Below are positions 8,671 to 16,798 of a DNA stretch of 64,000 nt, piece by piece; the first letter of the stretch is position 1; each line of letters begins with the position of its first letter. Source of the DNA: Microbacterium sp. EST19A (GTDB taxonomy: Bacteria > Actinomycetota > Actinomycetes > Actinomycetales > Microbacteriaceae); assembly GCF_019969685.1 (NCBI RefSeq), contig NZ_JAHXYZ010000001.1, positions 1,302,001-1,366,000 on the forward strand, written 5' to 3'. The notes below the pieces were generated by a model. It worked only from the letters and a program-made list of their open reading frames with translations. It was not told the DNA's origin and searched no databases. A program made the translations under genes and the position numbers.

Positions 8671-10089
8671 TCAGGACACGGCCGCCACCAGGGACTGCAG
8701 CGCGGCGGGCCAGGCGCTGTCGGAGACCGAGGAGAAGTTGGCCACCAGCCCGCTCCCCCACGGCGAACCCGCCGCATCCGGATGCCGGAACTCGGAGAGG
8801 CCGCTGACCACCAGCCCGCGCCGTGCCGCCGCCTCCAGGATCGATGCCTCGGTGCCCTCGGGCAGCTGCAGCACGGCCTGGAGACCGGCGGGCATCCCCA
8901 CGACACGGACTTCGGGCGCCTGCGCGTCGAGCGCGGACACGAGCTGTTCACGCCTGGCCCGATAGCTGTGACGGCGGCCGCGCACGTGCCGGTCGAACGC
9001 CCCCGAAGTCACGAAGTCGGTGAAGATCAGCTGGTCGAGCACACTCACCGTGTCGACCCGTCCCTTGGCTCGCTCGACGGCGGGCAGCAGGTGCTCGGGC
9101 ACCACGACCCACGCGAGCCGGAGCGCCGGAGCGACCGACTTGCTGGCGGTGCCGAAGTAGACGACGTGGTCCGGATCGAGCCCCTGCAGGGCGCCGACGG
9201 GTCTGCGGTCGTAGCGGAACTCGCCGTCGTAGTCGTCTTCGAGCACGACGCCGCCGGTGCGCCGCGCCCAGTCCAGCAGCGCGTGCCGTCGCTCCGCCGA
9301 CAGGGCGAACCCGAGCGGGAACTGGTGCGCAGGAGTGAGCAGGGCCGCACTACCGGGCTCGAGGGCGGACAGGGCGTCGACCTGCGCTCCGCCCTCGTCG
9401 ATCTCCAGCGCGGGGATGCTCATCCCGTCGTCGCTCAGCACGTCGCGGTAGATGTCGAGCCCGTAGGCTTCGACCGCGATGGTGCCGACCCCCTGACCGC
9501 GCAGTGCACGGGCGAGGATGCCGAGGCCGTGGTGGAACCCCGAGGTGATGACGATCCGCGCCGGATCGGCGTAGACGCCGCGCACCCGCGACAGATAGTC
9601 GGCGAGCGCGGTGCGCAGCTCCATCCGCCCGAGAGGATCGCCGTAGCCGAAGGCGCTGTGCGGGGCGGCCGTGAGTGCGCGCCGAGCGGCGGAGAGCCAG
9701 ACCGCGCGCGGGAACTCGGCGTAGTCGGCGGCACCGGGCTCGAGCTCGTGCGGGCTCCGCCGGGGTGGAGCGGCGGATCGCTCCGGCGCGCGCGCGGCCT
9801 CGGCGCGGTGTGCGACGTGCGTGCCGGAGCCATGCCGGGCGACCAGCCACCCCTCCTCGACGAGGGCGGAGTAGCACTCTGTCACCGTGCTCCGTGCGAT
9901 GCCGAGGTCCTCGGCGAGGGTGCGCGACGAGGGCAGCCGCGTTCCCGGCGCCAGGCGTCCGCTGCGCACGGCCTCGCGCAGCGCCTCGCCGAGCCCGGCC
10001 CGCAACCCGGAGCCGCGGAGATCGAGGTGCAGATCGATGCCCGCCTGCGCCCACGCGCTGTCGGCCGAAGTGGTCCGCTTGTTCGCCAT
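8671..10089 (-). CDS. MocR/PdxR-type GntR regulator with aminotransferase-like domain
   Basis: This 472-residue protein has a GntR winged helix (about residues 20-95; ALREAVRSGRLAPGTRLPSS then LAEDLGIARSTVTECYSALV) joined to a fold-type I aminotransferase-like domain. The PLP-binding lysine is Lys317 in GTASKSVAP, and the LEDDYDGEFRYD strand that contacts PLP is present. MocR proteins use PLP as an effector or scaffold and regulate genes for vitamin B6, GABA or taurine metabolism. Three copies of a 10-bp site lie just upstream (10131-10204). The gene is divergent from the phosphoesterase at 10270. Target genes are not certain. Confidence 0.9.
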   Translation of the reverse strand: MANKRTTSADSAWAQAGIDLHLDLRGSGLRAGLGEALREAVRSGRLAPGTRLPSSRTLAEDLGIARSTVTECYSALVEEGWLVARHGSGTHVAHRAEAARAPERSAAPPRRSPHELEPGAADYAEFPRAVWLSAARRALTAAPHSAFGYGDPLGRMELRTALADYLSRVRGVYADPARIVITSGFHHGLGILARALRGQGVGTIAVEAYGLDIYRDVLSDDGMSIPALEIDEGGAQVDALSALEPGSAALLTPAHQFPLGFALSAERRHALLDWARRTGGVVLEDDYDGEFRYDRRPVGALQGLDPDHVVYFGTASKSVAPALRLAWVVVPEHLLPAVERAKGRVDTVSVLDQLIFTDFVTSGAFDRHVRGRRHSYRARREQLVSALDAQAPEVRVVGMPAGLQAVLQLPEGTEASILEAAARRGLVVSGLSEFRHPDAAGSPWGSGLVANFSSVSDSAWPAALQSLVAAVS

Positions 10090-10130
10090 GAGATGGGACC
10101 TTACTCCCGAACCTCTCGGGGCCCTCGCGA

Positions 10131-10204
10131 AACTTCGCAGTACAGCACGAACTTCGCAGCATCCGCCGCGTAATCCTGTGAGGATCGCGTCGTTCTGCGA
10201 AGTT
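10131..10204. promoter_or_regulatory. MocR-type operator: two direct and one inverted AACTTCGCAG
   Basis: The exact 10-mer AACTTCGCAG occurs at 10131-10140 and 10150-10159, 19 bp apart and in direct orientation. Its exact complement CTGCGAAGTT occurs at 10195-10204. All lie in the 180-bp divergent gap between the MocR gene and the phosphoesterase gene. MocR dimers are known to bind direct plus inverted half-sites, so autoregulation is likely and control of the phosphoesterase is possible. Confidence 0.6.
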
Positions 10205-10269
10205 CCTGCCTTGCGACGACCTCGTCGCGTTCTGTCCCGCCGGCCCGACTCGGTCGTAAGATCGGCCTC

Positions 10270-12027
10270 GTGACCGAAGACGCCGCTCGCCCCGTGCCCG
10301 ATCCCTCCCGCCGAGGTTTCCTCAAGATGGGCGGGGCCGCACTGGCGGGTGCCGTCGTCGGCGGAGCGGGCGGAGCCGCCATCGGCGCGACGGTCGCTGC
10401 CGGCCACCGCGACGGCTTCGCATCCGACCCCGATCCGTTCGCGGCGCTCACGCCCCGCAGCGAGCCCGGATTCGATCACCTCGTCGTGGTGATGGGCGAG
10501 AACCGCTCCTTCGACAATCTGCTCGGCTACCTCTACTCGAAGGACACTCTTCCCACGGGCGAGACGTTCGAGGGTCTGGCCTTCGGCTCGCACAGCAACA
10601 CGGCTTCGGACGGAACCGTCGTCGAGGCCCACATCCACCAGGGCGACACCGACCGGATCATGAGCCTCCCCGACCCGGATCCGGGCGAGGAGTACCCGCA
10701 CGTCAACACGCAGATCTTCGGCACCATCGATCCGAAGACGAACGCCGACCTCTTCGTCGACGAGATGACCGCGCCGTTCAACGCTCCCACCAAGGGCGAG
10801 AAAGCGACGATGTCGGGGTTCCTCGAGGATTACATCATCAACGTCCGGCGCCTCCGCCGCGGGGCCGAGCCGAAGCCCGAAGAGGCCGCGCACATCATGG
10901 GCTCGTTCTCGCCCGAGATGCTGCCCGTGCTGTCGACCCTCGCCGCCGAGTTCGCGGTGTTCGACCACTGGTACGCGGGCGTGCCGTCGCAGACGTTCTG
11001 CAACCGCTCGTTCTTCCACGCCTCGACCTCGCACGGCTTCGTGACGAACCAGGGTGGGGATGGCTACAAGAAGTGGCTCGACGCCCCGGCGGCGCCGACC
11101 GTCTTCAACCGCCTCGAAGACAAGAAGCTGACCTGGAAGATCTATCTCGACAAGCTCCAACTCGTGTCGTTCACGGGCATGCTGCACGCCGCCGTGCTCG
11201 AGAAGTACTGGCGCACCGAGCACTTCGGCACCATGGAGGACTTCTACGCCGAGGCGAAGGCGGGGAAGCTGCCCGCCTACGCGTTCATCGAGCCGCGGAT
11301 GGTCTACGACCACAACGACTTCCATCCGCCGTTCGGCGCGGTGCGCGAGAGCACCGACGACGGCGAGGAGATCTTCGACAGCGCGGTGTCCGACGTGCGT
11401 GCCGGCGATCGGCTGATCCACGACATCTACGAGGCGGTGCGCACCAGCGCGTCCCCGCAGGGCTCCAACGCCGTGAACACGCTGCTGCTGATCACGTTCG
11501 ACGAGCACGGCGGATGCTACGACCACGTTCCGCCGCCCACGGCGACGAAGCCGACACCCGACACGAAGGCCGGGGAGATGGGCTTCACGTTCGATCGGCT
11601 CGGATGCCGGGTGCCGGCGATCGCCGTGTCGGCCTACACGAAGCGCGGCTCGATCATCCACGACGAGATGCATCACGGCTCGGTGACGGCCACGCTCTCA
11701 CGGCTGCACGGGCTCAAGCCGCTGAACGACCGCGATCAGTCGGCCAACACGCTGCTGAACGTCGTGAACCTCGACAAGCCCCGGCATCCGGCCGACTGGC
11801 CCGTCACGACGCCGGCCTACACGCCGCCCAACCCGGAGGAGACCGCTCCGCAGCCGAATGAGGCGGATCACACCAAGCCGCTGACCCCGCCGGCTCGCGG
11901 CCTGCTCGGTCTGCTCATCGCGCGCTACGGCAAGCCGGGCGAGCCCGAGCCGGAGACGTTCGCCGACGCCTACCGGCTCCTCCATGAGCACGGCGAGGAG
12001 CTGTTCGGACCGCCGAAGGGCAGCTGA
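10270..12027 (+). CDS. Tat-exported phospholipase C/acid phosphatase-family phosphoesterase
   Basis: This 585-residue protein has a twin-arginine signal (Arg14-Arg15 in SRRGFLKMGG, then an Ala/Gly hydrophobic stretch to about 45). The phosphoesterase domain starts DHLVVVMGENRSFDNLLGYL, where the ENRSFD motif supplies a metal ligand. It continues through DHWYAGVPSQTFCNRSFFHA and ends with TFDEHGGCYDHVPPP, all characteristic of the phospholipase C/AcpA family. The start is a GTG. A TAAGAT hexamer 7 nt upstream and no Shine-Dalgarno suggest a leaderless mRNA. It likely cleaves phosphate or head groups from phospholipids or phosphomonoesters outside the membrane, but phospholipase and phosphatase activity cannot be separated here. 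Confidence 0.88.
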   Translation: MTEDAARPVPDPSRRGFLKMGGAALAGAVVGGAGGAAIGATVAAGHRDGFASDPDPFAALTPRSEPGFDHLVVVMGENRSFDNLLGYLYSKDTLPTGETFEGLAFGSHSNTASDGTVVEAHIHQGDTDRIMSLPDPDPGEEYPHVNTQIFGTIDPKTNADLFVDEMTAPFNAPTKGEKATMSGFLEDYIINVRRLRRGAEPKPEEAAHIMGSFSPEMLPVLSTLAAEFAVFDHWYAGVPSQTFCNRSFFHASTSHGFVTNQGGDGYKKWLDAPAAPTVFNRLEDKKLTWKIYLDKLQLVSFTGMLHAAVLEKYWRTEHFGTMEDFYAEAKAGKLPAYAFIEPRMVYDHNDFHPPFGAVRESTDDGEEIFDSAVSDVRAGDRLIHDIYEAVRTSASPQGSNAVNTLLLITFDEHGGCYDHVPPPTATKPTPDTKAGEMGFTFDRLGCRVPAIAVSAYTKRGSIIHDEMHHGSVTATLSRLHGLKPLNDRDQSANTLLNVVNLDKPRHPADWPVTTPAYTPPNPEETAPQPNEADHTKPLTPPARGLLGLLIARYGKPGEPEPETFADAYRLLHEHGEELFGPPKGS

Positions 12028-12031
12028 GGAC

Positions 12032-12055
12032 AGGCGGATGCCGCGGCATCCGCCT
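12032..12055. terminator. perfect palindromic bidirectional terminator
   Basis: A perfect 24-bp palindrome with the core GCGGATGCCGCGGCATCCGC lies between the convergent phosphoesterase and surface-protein genes. The same core occurs at 14053-14080 and, with one change, at 42818-42847. Confidence 0.55.
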
Positions 12056-12067
12056 CTTCCCTCCGGA

Positions 12068-14008
12068 TCAGTCCCGCGTCGACCTGCGGCGCGACACGAT
12101 GAACAGCACGGCCCCGACGATCAGCACGGCTGCACCGCCCGCGGCCCACGCGAAGGTCTCCGGGCCGAGACCCGTGCCCGGCAGTGTGCCGTTGTTGTTG
12201 CCACCGGTCACCGGCGGGTCGGGATCGGGATCAGGATCCGGCGGGACGACGATCGCAGCGAGCGTGAAGTCCTGCTCGACCACGGCCTCGCCGGCTGCGG
12301 TGATCACGACGGTCCTGGTCGCGGCTCCCACGACCGTGCTGCCGGTGGGCGGCACGACCGTGAGCGTGTAGGTCGCCGGGGGCAGCCCGCCGAGGCCGAA
12401 CGAGCCGTCGGCATCCGTGGTGAGCTGCGCAGGCACGCCCGGACCGGTGACCTGGATGACCACTCCGGGGACGGGGGCGCCGCCGTCGGTGCGCACCGTG
12501 CCGTCGAGGGCGCCGAGGCGCGCGAGATCGAAGTCCACGTTCGCGACGTCGACGCCGGCGATCTGCTCGGTCCGCGTGACCGGAGTCAACGCGACGTAGC
12601 CGCCGGGAGTCGTCATGGTGATGTCGTAGTCGCCGGCCGGAAGACGCGGGAAGGAGTAGGCGCCGCTCCCGTTCGTCACAGCGGTGACCGTGCCGCCCGG
12701 GCCGACGGCCGTGACGGTGACGCCGGCGATGCCCGAGCCGTTCGAGGTGACCGCTCCGCTCAGCGACGGATTCTCCGCGAGCTGGAAGTCGACGTTCTCG
12801 ATCGGGTCTTCGCTGAGTGGCGGGATCGTGAAGGGGGGCGGGCTGCTCACGAGGGTGTAGCCGTCCGGGGTGGTGATCGTCGCCGTATGCGGGCCGACCG
12901 GGACGGAGTCGAACAGGTACTCGCCGGCGGCATCGGTCGTCGTGCTCTGCCCGTCGATCGTCACGGTCACGCCGGGCACCGGGTCGCCGTCGGCATCCGT
13001 CACCTGTCCGGAGACGGCGACCGGCACGATGTCGCGCACGGTGAAGTCGGCGACGGCATCCGTCGTGGTCAGATCGACGGCCAGGGTCGTGGCGCCGGTC
13101 GAGATCTTGCCGGCCGGAGGTGCGACTCGCACGGTGTAGCCGTCGGTCGCGACGAAGCCCGGGAACGAGTAGGTGCCGTCCGCGGCGGTCGTCGTGGTGC
13201 CGACGACCGTGCCGTTCGCGTCGGTGAGGGTGAGCGCCACCCCGGTCAGAGGCCCGTCCACGATGTCGACGACCGAGCCGGTGATGTCACGGGCCTGAGA
13301 CGCGAACCATGTCTGGTAGACGGGGAAGCCCGCCCGGCGGGTGAAGAAGAAGGTGAGCGAGCTGATCGGCGCTGCGGGCTCGAACCAGGCGGTGGCGCCG
13401 CTCGTGTCGGCGGCTGCGGCGTTTCCGGTGAGAGTGAGCGTGGCGGGGTCCCAGACCGGCACATCGGTCGCCATCCCGGTGCACGAGGGCTTGCCGACGA
13501 CGCCCGGAGCGCAGTAGTTGAAGCCGCTCTGGAAGCCGAGCTCGGTCGCGTCGAGCGCCTGTCCGTCGGGGCCGATGGCCTGGATGCGCACGGAGTCGGC
13601 GTCGATGTCGCCGAGCGCGAAGGCCCACCCCGATGAGGGCGTGGGGGCGTCGAACGAGTAGGTCGTCGTCGAGGGACTGGCCGCGTTGTCTGCCTTCGGA
13701 CGCAGGTTCAGGTACGGCTGGTCGCGGCTGGACCCGTACTTGGCACCGATCGGGGTGCCTTCCGAGAGCCAGGTCGATGCGCCCGAGATCACGGCGGGAC
13801 CGCCGCCGCGGGAGTCGCTGGTCATGGTCGCGGTGATCGCCGGCTGCGCGGCGATCTGCACCGTCGTCGTGTATGCCCCGGCCCCGCCGGCGAGCGGCTG
13901 CCAGGTCGCCCACGAACTGGTCGTCGCCGCGGCCGCCGGGATGGCGCCGACGAGCACTGCCACGAGAACGATCGCCCCCGCGAGGATTCCACTCCGATGC
14001 GCACGCAT
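12068..14008 (-). CDS. LPxTG-anchored surface protein with carboxypeptidase-regulatory-like repeats
   Basis: This 646-residue exported protein has a signal peptide at residues 1-28 (hydrophobic GILAGAIVLVAVLVGAIPAA). An N-terminal domain of about 200 residues, in which I recognise no family, is followed by four tandem beta-sandwich repeats of the carboxypeptidase-regulatory or Cna-B-like type. Each follows a pattern such as GQVTDADGDPVPGVTVTIDG ... TDAAGEYLFDSVPVGPHTATI. A Pro/Asp linker leads to LPGTG at 609-613, a membrane helix and SRRRSTRD. This is a canonical sorting signal, in contrast to the LAxTG tails of two other wall proteins here. It may be an adhesin or structural surface protein; no enzymatic motif is visible. 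Confidence 0.85.
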   Translation of the reverse strand: MRAHRSGILAGAIVLVAVLVGAIPAAAATTSSWATWQPLAGGAGAYTTTVQIAAQPAITATMTSDSRGGGPAVISGASTWLSEGTPIGAKYGSSRDQPYLNLRPKADNAASPSTTTYSFDAPTPSSGWAFALGDIDADSVRIQAIGPDGQALDATELGFQSGFNYCAPGVVGKPSCTGMATDVPVWDPATLTLTGNAAAADTSGATAWFEPAAPISSLTFFFTRRAGFPVYQTWFASQARDITGSVVDIVDGPLTGVALTLTDANGTVVGTTTTAADGTYSFPGFVATDGYTVRVAPPAGKISTGATTLAVDLTTTDAVADFTVRDIVPVAVSGQVTDADGDPVPGVTVTIDGQSTTTDAAGEYLFDSVPVGPHTATITTPDGYTLVSSPPPFTIPPLSEDPIENVDFQLAENPSLSGAVTSNGSGIAGVTVTAVGPGGTVTAVTNGSGAYSFPRLPAGDYDITMTTPGGYVALTPVTRTEQIAGVDVANVDFDLARLGALDGTVRTDGGAPVPGVVIQVTGPGVPAQLTTDADGSFGLGGLPPATYTLTVVPPTGSTVVGAATRTVVITAAGEAVVEQDFTLAAIVVPPDPDPDPDPPVTGGNNNGTLPGTGLGPETFAWAAGGAAVLIVGAVLFIVSRRRSTRD

Positions 14009-14052
14009 GCCGCCAGAGTACCGGTATACCGGAATGCCGTGAAGGGGCGGGA

Positions 14053-14080
14053 GAGAGCGGATGCCGCGGCATCCGCTCTC
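14053..14080. terminator. perfect palindrome downstream of LLM oxidoreductase
   Basis: This 28-bp perfect palindrome contains GCGGATGCCGCGGCATCCGC flanked by GAGA/TCTC. It lies just past the stop of the leftward LLM gene and before the surface-protein start. It lacks a clear T-tract. Confidence 0.5.
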
Positions 14081-14088
14081 GCAACGAC

Positions 14089-15144
14089 CTAGACCGGATC
14101 GCCCTGGACGGGTCCCTCGGTGTTGGGCTTCCAGCCGAGCGCGGGTGCGACGTGGGTCGCGAACGACTCGAGCACGTGGAGGTTGTACGCCGGCCCGAGC
14201 TGGTTCGGGATGGTCAGCAGCAGGGTGTCAGCCGACATCACGGCCTCGTCGCGCTTCAGCTGCTCGATGAGCACGTCGGGCTCTGCGGCGTAGGTCTTGC
14301 CGAACGTGGACCGGAATCCGTCGATGACGCCGATCTGGTCGCCGTTCTCCTCGCTGCGCAGGCCGAAGTAGGCCCGATCCATGTCGGAGATGAGCGGGAA
14401 GACGCTCCGGCTGACCGAGATGCGCGGGGCACCGGTGTGGCCGGCCTCCTTGTACGCGGCGCGGAACAGGTCGATCTGCTCGCGCTGCAACTCATGGAAC
14501 GGCTGGCCGGTCGCCTCGGTGACGAGAGTCGAGCTCATCATGTTCAAACCCTTGCGGCCGGTCTCCTCGGCCGTCGACCGCGAGCCCGAACCCCACCAGA
14601 TGTGGTCGCGGAGCGTCGGCGACTGCGGCTCGATCGCGAGGTAGCGTCCCTCACCGACCATCCGAGGATCACCGGCGGCGATCCTCTCGCCGTCGATCGC
14701 GCGCAGGAAGATGTCGAACTTCTCCCGAGCCAGCACGCTGCCGCGCTCGGGGTCCTCCTCATCGACGTAGCCGAAGGTCTCGTAACCGCGCAGTGCCGTC
14801 TCGGGTGAGCCTCGGCTCACGCCGAGCGCGATCCGCCCGTCGGCGATGAGGTCGAGCGCGGCCGCCTCCTCGGCGAACTGCAGCGGGTTCTCGTAGCGCA
14901 TGTCGATCACGCCGGTGCCGACCTCGATGCGCTTCGTGCGTGCCGCCATGGCCGAGAGCAGCGGCATCGGCGACGCGGCCTGCCGTGCCCAGTGGTGCAC
15001 GCGGACGGAGGCGCCGTTGACGCCGATCTCGTCTGCGCCCTCGGCGATCTCGATCGTCTGCTTCAGCATGTCGCCCGCCGTGCGGGTCGCCGAGCCGGGC
15101 ACATCTGCGTAGTGCCCGAAGGAGAGGAATCCGAAAGCCTTCAT
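14089..15144 (-). CDS. LLM-class flavin-dependent oxidoreductase (luciferase-like)
   Basis: This 351-residue bacterial luciferase-like monooxygenase has an FMN- or F420-dependent TIM barrel. Family features are the early strand FGFLSFGHYADVPG, SVRVHHWARQAASPMPLLSAMAARTKRIEVGTGVIDM followed by YENPLQFAEEAAALDLIADGRIALGVSRG, and a later insertion before the final helices. The segment GTGVIDMRYENPL marks the flavin-phosphate region. The methyltransferase gene ends 28 bp upstream on the same strand, so the two may be co-transcribed. The substrate is unknown. FMN rather than F420 is my guess from overall resemblance only. Confidence 0.87.
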   Translation of the reverse strand: MKAFGFLSFGHYADVPGSATRTAGDMLKQTIEIAEGADEIGVNGASVRVHHWARQAASPMPLLSAMAARTKRIEVGTGVIDMRYENPLQFAEEAAALDLIADGRIALGVSRGSPETALRGYETFGYVDEEDPERGSVLAREKFDIFLRAIDGERIAAGDPRMVGEGRYLAIEPQSPTLRDHIWWGSGSRSTAEETGRKGLNMMSSTLVTEATGQPFHELQREQIDLFRAAYKEAGHTGAPRISVSRSVFPLISDMDRAYFGLRSEENGDQIGVIDGFRSTFGKTYAAEPDVLIEQLKRDEAVMSADTLLLTIPNQLGPAYNLHVLESFATHVAPALGWKPNTEGPVQGDPV

Positions 15145-15172
15145 GATCTATTCCAACGCATGGATGCTGCGC

Positions 15173-16699
15173 CTATTCCCCCGGCGCCAGGAGGCCGTCG
15201 AACACGAGCGCGCGGATGCGCGGCTCGAGGTCGGCCCAGAGATCGGCGAGAGGCACGTCGAAGAGGTCGGCCAATGCGGCCACGATCTGTCCGACGGTCA
15301 GCTCTCCGTCGCAGGCCCCGACGAACGCGGCGAGCGCGGGATCGACGTTCACCGTGCGGGCGAGACCGCCGCCCTGGCGCAGCTCGATCACGCTCGGGTC
15401 GTCGTCACCCGGCAGCAGGTGCCGCGCCTCGGTGACATCTGATGCCGTCACGAGGGTCGCGGGCACGCCGCCGGCCAGCAGATCATGTGCGGCCAGGCCC
15501 GTGGCGAGCGCAGCGCCGACGTTCGCGACCGGCTGCCGCACGGCCTCTCGGCGCCGGATCGGGGCGTGCACCGCCTCCGGGATCGTCGAAGGGCGCCGGA
15601 TCAACACGTAGCCGAAGCCGATGGAGGTGACGCGACGCGCGGCGAAGTCATCGAGCCAGGCCGTGAGCAGCGGCGTGAACTCGGGATCGCGCGGTGTCGT
15701 GCCGCCGTCGCGGATCCACAGCTCTGCGTAGCCGAGGGGCGTCAGCTGCTCGCGCTCGATGACCCAGAGGTCGAGGTCTCCGGGCACCCAGGCGTCCAGG
15801 CGTGCGAGCCCCGTGACACCGTCGCGCGACTCCCAGTTGCCCAGCAGCTGCGCGATGCCGCCGACCGTGAGGAAGGCCGGGGCGGTCCGCACGAACTGCT
15901 CCACCAGCGCGTCGCCGACCAGGCCGCCGTCACGGTACTCGTAGGCGGGCACGTCGCCGACGCGAGGCGTGATCACGAACGGCGGGTTGGAGACGATCAG
16001 GTCGAACGCCTCGCCCTCGACCGGTTCGAACATGCTGCCGTGACGGAACTCGATGTTGCTCACACCGTTCAGGCGGGCGTTGAGCTCGGCGAAGGCGAGG
16101 GCTCTGGCGGAGATGTCGGTCGCGATCACGGTGCCGGCCCGCCGTGCGACGAGGAGCGCCTGGATGCCGCATCCGGTGCCCAGGTCCAGCGCACGATCCA
16201 CCTCGAGCGGCACGATCGTCTCGGCGAGCGTGCGGGATGCGCCACCGACTCCGAGAACATGGTCGGCCGGCAGGGCGCCGTCCAGAGCGACCTCGTCGAG
16301 GTCGCTGGCGATCCACCACTCCCCGACCCCGTCGGCATCGACGAACGACTGCGGACGCAGCAGGGCGGTCGGCGTCACGGTCTCCGCATCCGCGCGCGCC
16401 AGGCCGAGCGCGACGAGTCCGTCCACGCCCAGGCGCGGCAGCGCGTCAGCGACGGCCACCCGCGGCTGCGACATCCCGAGCACGAGGAGGCGGCCCAGGG
16501 TCGCGAGCACACCGGAGTCGCCCGCGATCGCGCGCAGGATCGGCTCGCGCATTCCGCGGGCGAGAGCGTCGTCGGCCTCCTCGCCCCACAGGCGCCGCAG
16601 AGGCTCGGAACGGAGGTCCGCCTCATCGAGGTCGGCGGCGAGGGCGGCGCTGCCGAGCGGGTCGGGGACGGGTACGGGGGTGTCGGACACGGCCGTCAC
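15173..16699 (-). CDS. class I SAM-dependent methyltransferase (DUF7059-type, PrmC-like core)
   Basis: This 508-residue protein has an all-helical N-terminal domain (about residues 1-120), then a Rossmann methyltransferase core. The SAM site is ALDLGTGCGIQALLVA, and the catalytic NPPF motif is at residues 238-241 (DLIVSNPPFVITP), as in N5-glutamine and RNA N-methyltransferases. A further domain of about 200 residues follows. This architecture occurs across Actinobacteria and PGAP-style annotation calls it DUF7059. It may modify a ribosomal or release factor or an RNA. The GTG start at 16699 is used; another in-frame GTG lies at 16690. It is divergent from the DUF6049 gene. Confidence 0.85.
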   Translation of the reverse strand: MTAVSDTPVPVPDPLGSAALAADLDEADLRSEPLRRLWGEEADDALARGMREPILRAIAGDSGVLATLGRLLVLGMSQPRVAVADALPRLGVDGLVALGLARADAETVTPTALLRPQSFVDADGVGEWWIASDLDEVALDGALPADHVLGVGGASRTLAETIVPLEVDRALDLGTGCGIQALLVARRAGTVIATDISARALAFAELNARLNGVSNIEFRHGSMFEPVEGEAFDLIVSNPPFVITPRVGDVPAYEYRDGGLVGDALVEQFVRTAPAFLTVGGIAQLLGNWESRDGVTGLARLDAWVPGDLDLWVIEREQLTPLGYAELWIRDGGTTPRDPEFTPLLTAWLDDFAARRVTSIGFGYVLIRRPSTIPEAVHAPIRRREAVRQPVANVGAALATGLAAHDLLAGGVPATLVTASDVTEARHLLPGDDDPSVIELRQGGGLARTVNVDPALAAFVGACDGELTVGQIVAALADLFDVPLADLWADLEPRIRALVFDGLLAPGE

Positions 16700-16736
16700 T
16701 CTACGCGTCTTCAGGGTTCTCCTTCCTCGAGCCTCC

Positions 16737-16742
16737 TAGAAT
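16737..16742 (+). promoter_or_regulatory. putative -10 hexamer for the DUF6049-murJ operon
   Basis: TAGAAT lies about 57 bp before the ATG at 16799 in the divergent gap. No convincing -35 element accompanies it. Confidence 0.3.
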
Positions 16743-16798
16743 CACAAGGTCAGTACTCACGAGCAGCCTCTGTCCCGGGGCGTTCGAGGAAGACCTTC

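Noticed and set aside
10090..11676. Upstream extension of the MocR frame to about 1000 residues
   Set aside because: The extra part runs antisense to the phosphoesterase gene and across the operator sites; MocR proteins start at the winged helix.
15485..16798. Upstream extension of the DUF6049 frame
   Set aside because: It is antisense to the methyltransferase and lacks a signal peptide at its start. The ATG at 16799 leads directly into a signal peptide.
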